Below are positions 7,501-11,155 of a DNA stretch of 11,155 nucleotides, piece after piece. Each line of letters starts with the position of its first letter. Within the stretch, counting starts at the first letter, position 1. This stretch comes from Polaromonas sp. GTDB taxonomy: Bacteria > Pseudomonadota > Gammaproteobacteria > Burkholderiales > Burkholderiaceae_C. The position numbers and the translations under genes are program-made. Location: contig JANYFF010000094.1 of NCBI GenBank assembly GCA_025362825.1, positions 1 to 11,155 of the forward strand. The letters are read 5' to 3'. The notes beneath the pieces were generated by a model. It did not search any database. It was not told the origin of the DNA and saw only the letters and a list, made by a program, of their open reading frames with translations.

Positions 7501-8815
7501 GCTGATAACGTCGACAGGGCGACTAGGCGCCCTCTTCGATTTCGAAAACCGCAAGGTTTTCTTCCCTGACGTCGACACGCGATTCAAATTTTCCTGCTTG
7601 GTGTTCGGCGGTGAAAAGCGCACGTTTAAGCGCTCGCGCTGTGCCTTCTTCCTGCACCACGTGGAGGAGTTGAACGACCCGGTGCGAGTGTTAAACCTGA
7701 CTGCCGACGACTTCGCGCTTGCGAATCCGAACACCAATGCAGCGCCCATCTTCCGCTCCGCCAAGGACGCAGACATCACACTGAGCCTGTATCGCAAGCA
7801 CCCGGTCCTCGTGCGTCATGGCGCATGGAGCGAATCTACGGGGCAGGGAGCAGAAGCTCGAGCTTGGCCGGTCAGATTCGCGCAGATGTTCCATATGACG
7901 AACGACTCGAATCTATTCCTCAAAGGCGAGGAGTTGGGTAAGCAAGGTTGGCAACGAGCAGATTTAAATCGATGGACGAATGGCAAGGAAGTCGCTGTCC
8001 CTTTATATGAGGGCAAGATGGTCCAGGCGTTCGATCACCGCGCGGCGGACGTGGTCGTCAACGCGGCCAACCTGAAACGCGCCGCGCAACAAGAGTCTCT
8101 GGAGAGCAACGAGAAGGTCGACCCGAATCGCTTCCCAAAGCCCCAGTTCTGGGTCAAGCAATCAGACGTTGAGAGCACGTGGGGTGGTGAATGGTGCATC
8201 GCCTATAAGTCAGTGACCGCGCCCAGCAACATGCGCACGATGATCGCCGCCATTGTTCCTCGTTGCGGCGTCGGCAACAGCATGGGGATGCTCTTGCCCA
8301 CGGAGGGAGCGAAGGACAGCTACCGGCAATGGGCGCCGTTGCTGCTCGCAAATCTGAACTCGTTCGCCTACGACTTCGCCTTGCGTCAAAAGGTGCAAGG
8401 CCAGAACCTCAACTGGTTCATCATTGAGCAGTCCGTGGTCGTCGCGCCCGAGGTTTTTGACCAAGATGTCGGGGGCGGCCGGAAATTGGCCGATCTAGTT
8501 CGGCAGGCGGTTGCGATACTGACATTCAATGCCAATGACCTCGCAGCCTTCGGGCGTGAAGCGAGCGGTATGGCGGAGTCTGTGCGTTGGAACGGAGCTC
8601 AGCGCCGAAAACTGCTTATCGCGCTCGACGCGCTCTTCTTTCATCTCTATGGACTCGATGCGGTGGCAGTGGACTACATCATGGACGCCTTTCCCATCGT
8701 TCGCGACATGGAGCGAGCAACGCATGGAGACTATCGAATGAAGGCAGATATCTTGGCCGCGCACGCCAGACTATCGTCAGAAGGCGTTGCGGGATTCCCG
8801 GCGCTGCTCGCCTGA
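4589..8815 (+). CDS. Single-chain restriction-modification enzyme: PD-(D/E)XK nuclease plus Eco57I-like adenine methyltransferase, 1408 residues
   Basis: The N-terminal domain carries a PD-(D/E)XK nuclease signature: PD at 87-88, EAK at 118-120 and a downstream QMLRY (143-147) like the QxxxY motif of type I and IIG nucleases. A helical linker follows. The methyltransferase has YYTHDDL (478-484, motif X), DPAMGSGHFL (541-550, motif I, SAM binding), FGVDKNPMAVELA (635-647), GDSL (672-675) and the catalytic NPPW (852-855), which marks an N6-adenine (or N4-cytosine) enzyme. The C-terminal part, with PLYEGKM (1138-1144) and LNWFIIEQ (1274-1281), fits the target-recognition region of this family. 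It should methylate and cut DNA at one recognition site without a separate specificity subunit, as type IIG enzymes do. An in-frame stop at 4577 fixes ATG 4589 as the first possible start, although its ribosome-binding site is weak. The methyltransferase part also resembles DISARM DrmMI, but no other DISARM gene is present. The recognition sequence cannot be read from the protein. Confidence 0.92.
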   Translation: MQGQLFTQDFLTRGVIETPPYEAFTDQAFGSFRAALLAIYRGLDATSTINEAQTEDIVIKRVLFELGWGDASLPQVNLSEKRREDVPDMLLFPDEQAKVKALPLKDDQRYRHGIALLEAKRWLRPLDRGDASDRFDPDAPSSQMLRYLSRADVVSDRAVKWGMLTNGVVWRLYWQDARSRAEEFFEVDVAAALGVSGLQRELDALPADHALRMFFLFFHRQAFLAQTWDAPSERTFHAYALKEARLFEEKVSQDLGTRVFDHIFPELADALARGDLAARHVERGTGSNRRKVFAADYLEEVREAALVLLYRLLFLFYAEDRHLLPTRDPRYAPYSVRRIREHVRDEVDAKKVFSTRLDNIWRELRGSFLLIDEGDDAVGMPAYNGGLFDRARAPLLERTRVPDSVMAPIIDALSRRTEDLFKLWINYRDLSVAHLGGIYERLLEYKLVHELGPPGSTAGDDRVIAKPASFARKVSGSYYTHDDLVRLILRESVGLLAQERLASFQRLVKKLADKDSLTHADEDALNEKDPASLILELRICDPAMGSGHFLVALVDDLADRVLEAVTSAAHEVNELPGAALWVENGRPWQSPVLARVAATRRDIRATATSHGWAVTDAQLDDRHIVRRMILKKTIFGVDKNPMAVELAKTALWLHTFTVGAPLSFLDHHLKTGDSLQGEQLKQVQAGLQQIGALLMQSEFDRLREAEKLIAKVADLTDADIAEAIESKKLADQAESQLAPLTRVLDFWRALRWLIPGWPVDKIHRIPKLLRAEDPHQKRTLDGLVALLEPTLNLVGVLSDGRIDSSLPSATEANALIARCRVLAESESFFHWWSTFPTVFTGANAGFDAIIGNPPWDRIKLQEVEWFAERDLRIASEVRAADRKRRIAELKASKSPLWEDYVEAVERAEANARVLGNGKNGSGDYPLLGGGDPNLYSLFVERSMRLAAPQGVVALLTPSGISGDKGAANFFRLITSTGRLGALFDFENRKVFFPDVDTRFKFSCLVFGGEKRTFKRSRCAFFLHHVEELNDPVRVLNLTADDFALANPNTNAAPIFRSAKDADITLSLYRKHPVLVRHGAWSESTGQGAEARAWPVRFAQMFHMTNDSNLFLKGEELGKQGWQRADLNRWTNGKEVAVPLYEGKMVQAFDHRAADVVVNAANLKRAAQQESLESNEKVDPNRFPKPQFWVKQSDVESTWGGEWCIAYKSVTAPSNMRTMIAAIVPRCGVGNSMGMLLPTEGAKDSYRQWAPLLLANLNSFAYDFALRQKVQGQNLNWFIIEQSVVVAPEVFDQDVGGGRKLADLVRQAVAILTFNANDLAAFGREASGMAESVRWNGAQRRKLLIALDALFFHLYGLDAVAVDYIMDAFPIVRDMERATHGDYRMKADILAAHARLSSEGVAGFPALLA

Positions 8816-8844
8816 ACGCGTCTTGCCAGAGACATGCGGTCCCA

Positions 8845-9360
8845 CTACCGATCCGAGATCGTCGAGGATCCTGGCGGCAGAGGAAACAGGGCGCGCCGAA
8901 TTCCGGTGGCGTCCGGCTTTGACTTTGAGTTCCATCGCACGATTTGGTAGCCGGCGTTTTGTAGCATCTCGTCTCGCTTGGCGTCCTTGCCGGAGTCGTG
9001 CGTTCGGTCGTCGAGCTCGATGATGGCGACGATGGCTCCGTCACTGCGCCGCTGCGCCACGAAGTCCACGATCTTCTGCGAGAACATGCCACGCAGTCGG
9101 TAGTAGGCTTTCCCATCGCTCCGCGGGACCGCTGGGTCCAGCAGGGCTCCCATGGCAACTTGCGGGAAGAAGCGGAGCTCGGGTGCGGCCGCTTCCAACC
9201 GGCCGAGAAACTCCAACTCATTGGGCGTCAGCAGCGTCTTCTGCTTGAACTTTGCCCCGGCAGCCTGCTGGCCAGCAAGCTTCGCCTTCAAGACGGCGAT
9301 GCCGATGGCTCCGGCGCCGACGACAGCAAGCAAGGTGATCAAGTTGGATGTTGTGCTCAT
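8845..9360 (-). CDS. DUF2726 protein: membrane-anchored PD-(D/E)XK-fold putative nuclease, 171 residues
   Basis: A single hydrophobic helix at residues 7-28 is followed by a short linker and a DUF2726 domain starting at LLTPNELEFL (43-52). The domain holds the features expected of this PD-(D/E)XK-clan family: VDF with D99, IIELDD with E115 and D117, H121, then KRDEMLQNAGYQIVRW (128-143). Members are widespread in bacteria, and their biochemical role is poorly known; a nuclease or nuclease-derived role is inferred from the fold. The ATG at 9360 has AGGGA five bases upstream. A TTG 45 bp further up would add 15 residues and is less likely. The gene lies 54 bp after the 306-residue gene on the same strand, so the two are probably cotranscribed. 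It converges on the restriction gene, with 29 bp between the stops. The membrane anchor suggests action near the inner membrane, perhaps on incoming DNA. Confidence 0.82.
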   Translation of the reverse strand: MSTTSNLITLLAVVGAGAIGIAVLKAKLAGQQAAGAKFKQKTLLTPNELEFLGRLEAAAPELRFFPQVAMGALLDPAVPRSDGKAYYRLRGMFSQKIVDFVAQRRSDGAIVAIIELDDRTHDSGKDAKRDEMLQNAGYQIVRWNSKSKPDATGIRRALFPLPPGSSTISDR

Positions 9361-9414
9361 ATTTGTCCCTGGATTTGAATTGGAATTAACTGCCTCGACC
9401 GGCAAACCGCCAGA

Positions 9415-10335
9415 TCAGAAAGGCGAAAGAGCCCAGTCAAGTTCGCGAAGCAAGAAGCCCACCGCGTGCACGGCGAACTCCGCGTCCTCTTCGGTGGGGG
9501 GCCTGAGCCCCTTGGAGAACTGTTCGTTGCTCTTGCCGCGCGCGTGCAGGATCGCGAGCGTCTTGCATTGATTGGCCGCCGCGTATTTCTTGTGCGGCTC
9601 CGCTTCGAGAGTCTCGGCGACCTTGGCCAAGTCCTTGGCCAGGATGCTCTCGTCCCCGGAACGCTGCCAGACCCAGCGAGAGGCGATCAAGGTGGCCGCG
9701 TCCTTGCACTGATCGACGACGGAGGTGGCCGACTCGCGAAAGGCGGAGTCTACGACCCGGCCAAGAGCACGAGCGACCTCGTTTCTGAATCGCTCGTCGA
9801 CCTTGACCGCGTCCAGGTCCGGCACGACGCCATAGGCCGACAGCGCCTTCAAGACCAACATCACGTCGTCTGTCGCCGTGATTTCCACGTCCACGATGCG
9901 CCAGGCGGACGCCGCCCGGTTGTTGCCCAGCGCCAGTGTCGCCCCGCGCCCCTGGTTCGGCTGCTCAAGAATGCTTGTGCACGCGGCGTAGACGTTCAAG
10001 GGGCGGTGCAGCTTTCCGTCGGCGCCGGTGTGGAGCCCTCCTGGGTCCTCGAACGCGTGGGGCATGACCCGCGAATTGTGGTTAGGGTAGGGCGCTCCGG
10101 TCATGGGGCTGTATAGGCGACCCCTCCGAGTGCGCGTCACGGCATCGAAGGAGTCCTCGCGGAAAATCCATGTCTGGGCGTTATTGCGCACCCCTGACCC
10201 AAGGCTCGTCCAGTCGGCCGGTAGCGCGACGAGCTTCGCCTGGGAGATCGTGGGCACCGGAATCACCGGCCGGTCCGGCGCGGAGCCCGCGGACTCATAG
10301 ACCAAACCGCTGTTGTCATCGAATCCTAGAAACAT
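9415..10335 (-). CDS. Hypothetical protein, 306 residues, first gene of an operon with the DUF2726 gene
   Basis: I do not recognise this family. The protein is soluble, with no signal peptide or membrane helix. The N-terminal two thirds look mixed alpha/beta and contain a basic stretch TRTRRGRLYSP (68-78), a His-rich segment around NHNSRVMPHAF (85-95) and GADGKLHRPLN (104-114). From about residue 180 it becomes helical, with cysteines at 210 and 257, and it ends in AVHAVGFLLRELDWAL. That helical end recalls HEPN-like C-terminal domains of abortive-infection proteins in general shape, but the Rx4-6H catalytic motif of HEPN RNases is not seen there, so this is not a call. The start at 10335 has GGAG five bases upstream. 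It is divergent from the HNH-like gene, with a 72-bp gap that must hold both promoters. Confidence 0.8.
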   Translation of the reverse strand: MFLGFDDNSGLVYESAGSAPDRPVIPVPTISQAKLVALPADWTSLGSGVRNNAQTWIFREDSFDAVTRTRRGRLYSPMTGAPYPNHNSRVMPHAFEDPGGLHTGADGKLHRPLNVYAACTSILEQPNQGRGATLALGNNRAASAWRIVDVEITATDDVMLVLKALSAYGVVPDLDAVKVDERFRNEVARALGRVVDSAFRESATSVVDQCKDAATLIASRWVWQRSGDESILAKDLAKVAETLEAEPHKKYAAANQCKTLAILHARGKSNEQFSKGLRPPTEEDAEFAVHAVGFLLRELDWALSPF

Positions 10336-10396
10336 CGCCTCTCCCGCCCTTGTCGTTATTGCCGTTTTACAGTGACGTTATCATGGCTCATCGGCA

Positions 10397-10403
10397 AAGG
10401 AGA
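10397..10403 (+). promoter_or_regulatory. Ribosome-binding site that favours a GTG start for the HNH-like gene
   Basis: AAGGAGA lies four bases before the GTG at 10408. An earlier in-frame GTG at 10372 has no such site and would add 12 residues that overlap this signal. The SD therefore places the start at 10408. Confidence 0.65.
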
Positions 10404-10407
10404 CCCG

Positions 10408-10923
10408 GTGGGCATCAAGCGGCAGCTTCCAGAGTTCCTCGTTGGAAAGATCAGCGCGGAGCAATATGCGCGTTGGCTCAATCGCAAGGCCGCCGCTCAC
10501 GTTAAGCGCGATCGCAAGCGCGACTTCGACGGCGCGGTTGGAGCGGCTTACCGGGACGCCATCCACCAGGCGGTCATCCTGAGCGCTGGGCGCGACGCCT
10601 ACACCGGCGAGGATCTTCATTGGGAGCTTCTGAGCCAATACGACAACGAGAAGTCCAAGGCAGGCCGCAGCGTCTACAAGGCGAGCTTCGGCCTATTGCC
10701 GACAGTGGATCACCTGGACACGAGCGCGAGCGCGGTCTCGTTTCGGATATGCGCCTGGCGCACCAACGACGCCAAGAACGACTTGTCGCACGATTCTTTT
10801 CTCGATCTTTGCAAGCGGACGCTGCTCCACGCCGGCTATACCGTGGATGGGCCGTCATCTTGCCGCGACAGCGACCCCGTTGCCTTGGACGGCGACAATG
10901 GGGCGGCGCGCGCGTCGGCGTGA
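10408..10923 (+). CDS. HNH-like (beta-beta-alpha metal) putative nuclease, 171 residues
   Basis: From the GTG at 10408 the product begins MGIKRQLPEFLVGKISAEQY and has a basic helical first third (KRDRKRDF, 33-40). A compact HNH-like core follows: YTGEDL (65-70), LLPTVDH (96-102) with D101-H102 where the first catalytic HNH histidine is expected, and RTNDAKNDLS (118-127) supplying the N position and a helix into FLDLC (131-135). The order of TGE, VDH and NDAKN is that of non-classical HNH proteins lacking the zinc-binding cysteines. DNA cleavage is inferred; no target is evident. The last 25 residues are acidic and likely disordered. The gene is divergent from the 306-residue gene and 49 bp upstream of the ankyrin-like gene, probably in one transcript with it. 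Confidence is high for the gene and moderate for HNH. Confidence 0.75.
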   Translation: MGIKRQLPEFLVGKISAEQYARWLNRKAAAHVKRDRKRDFDGAVGAAYRDAIHQAVILSAGRDAYTGEDLHWELLSQYDNEKSKAGRSVYKASFGLLPTVDHLDTSASAVSFRICAWRTNDAKNDLSHDSFLDLCKRTLLHAGYTVDGPSSCRDSDPVALDGDNGAARASA

Positions 10924-10972
10924 GCGCCTCTCTGCAAGCCGTATCCGACGCCCCGAACACATAGGAGGACAG

Positions 10973-11155
10973 ATGGCGCCGCCAATCACGAAAGTAAACC
11001 CTCGGGAATACGCGACCCTTTACTTGGCCAGGGCCATCGCGGAGGACAACTTGCCCATGGTGAAGGCGGCCGTCGAAGCGGGCGCCGATGTCAGTGCCTT
11101 CTGGATCGATGGCAAAACGAGGCTCAGCGAACTGGGCTCGAAGAGGCGGCTCGTG
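10973..11155 (+). CDS. 5' part of a gene with an ankyrin-like N-terminus (truncated by the window edge)
   Basis: AGGAGG sits five bases before the ATG at 10973, an excellent initiation site. The 61 codons visible remain open to the end of the window. After a short lead (MAPPITKVNPREYATLYLAR) comes AIAEDNLPMVKAAVEAGADV, which has the spacing of an ankyrin-repeat helix pair (helix, short turn, then VEAGADV). Only one repeat is visible, so the ankyrin call is tentative. The gene follows the HNH-like gene by 49 bp on the same strand and is likely its operon partner. Ankyrin proteins usually act as protein-binding partners or inhibitors, so a binding or immunity role is possible but not shown. Confidence 0.7.
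   Translation, partial: MAPPITKVNPREYATLYLARAIAEDNLPMVKAAVEAGADVSAFWIDGKTRLSELGSKRRLV

Noticed and set aside
4589..8815. DISARM or BREX locus based on the methyltransferase
   Set aside because: None of the DISARM helicase, DUF1998 or PLD genes and none of the BREX core genes are in the window, and the protein carries its own nuclease signature.
9361..9405. Longer DUF2726 protein from a TTG at 9405
   Set aside because: The ATG at 9360 has a reasonable Shine-Dalgarno and puts the membrane helix right at the N-terminus, as is usual for this family.
1697..10923. Septu-like pair (ATPase plus HNH)
   Set aside because: The ATPase and HNH-like genes are about 6 kb apart, on opposite strands and separated by three genes. 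Septu genes are adjacent in one operon.

Overview
The window is GC-rich bacterial DNA with strong Shine-Dalgarno sites, short intergenic gaps and frequent switches of strand. Composition and protein style suggest a member of the Pseudomonadota, but no gene here fixes the genus. The mix of a restriction-modification gene, a zinc-hook-like ATPase, two further nuclease-fold proteins and several unrecognised small genes looks like an accessory or defence region rather than a housekeeping operon. No tRNA, rRNA, CRISPR array, transposase or integrase was seen.

Layout. Bases 1-137 hold the 3' end of an unidentified + strand gene. A 44-residue single-pass membrane protein (252-386, +) follows; its end overlaps the end of a convergent five-helix membrane protein (359-1216, -). 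Bases 1217-1382 hold a possible tiny ORF or gene relic. A small 87-residue gene (1383-1646, +) follows, and then a palindrome cluster (1648-1684) that sits between two convergent genes.

The core of the window is a divergent pair. An 868-residue ABC/AAA_13-type ATPase (1697-4303, -) carries a CxxC zinc-hook-like motif and a distinctive C-terminal domain. Opposite it is a 1408-residue single-chain restriction-modification enzyme (4589-8815, +) with an N-terminal PD-(D/E)XK nuclease, an Eco57I-like N6-adenine methyltransferase and a C-terminal target-recognition region. The 285-bp gap between them holds an AT-rich promoter-like stretch and two dyads with TCAC/GTGA arms. The ATPase has the architecture of the RloC/PrrC anticodon-nuclease group, whose known members sit beside restriction systems. 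A restriction enzyme plus an ATP-driven second effector is the most interesting reading here, but it is inference.

The right flank holds a two-gene minus-strand operon: an unrecognised 306-residue protein (9415-10335), then a membrane-anchored DUF2726 nuclease-fold protein (8845-9360) that converges on the restriction gene. Divergent from this operon is a 171-residue HNH-like protein (10408-10923, +), followed 49 bp later by the start of a gene with an ankyrin-like sequence that runs off the window (10973 onward). These four genes may be a second small module.
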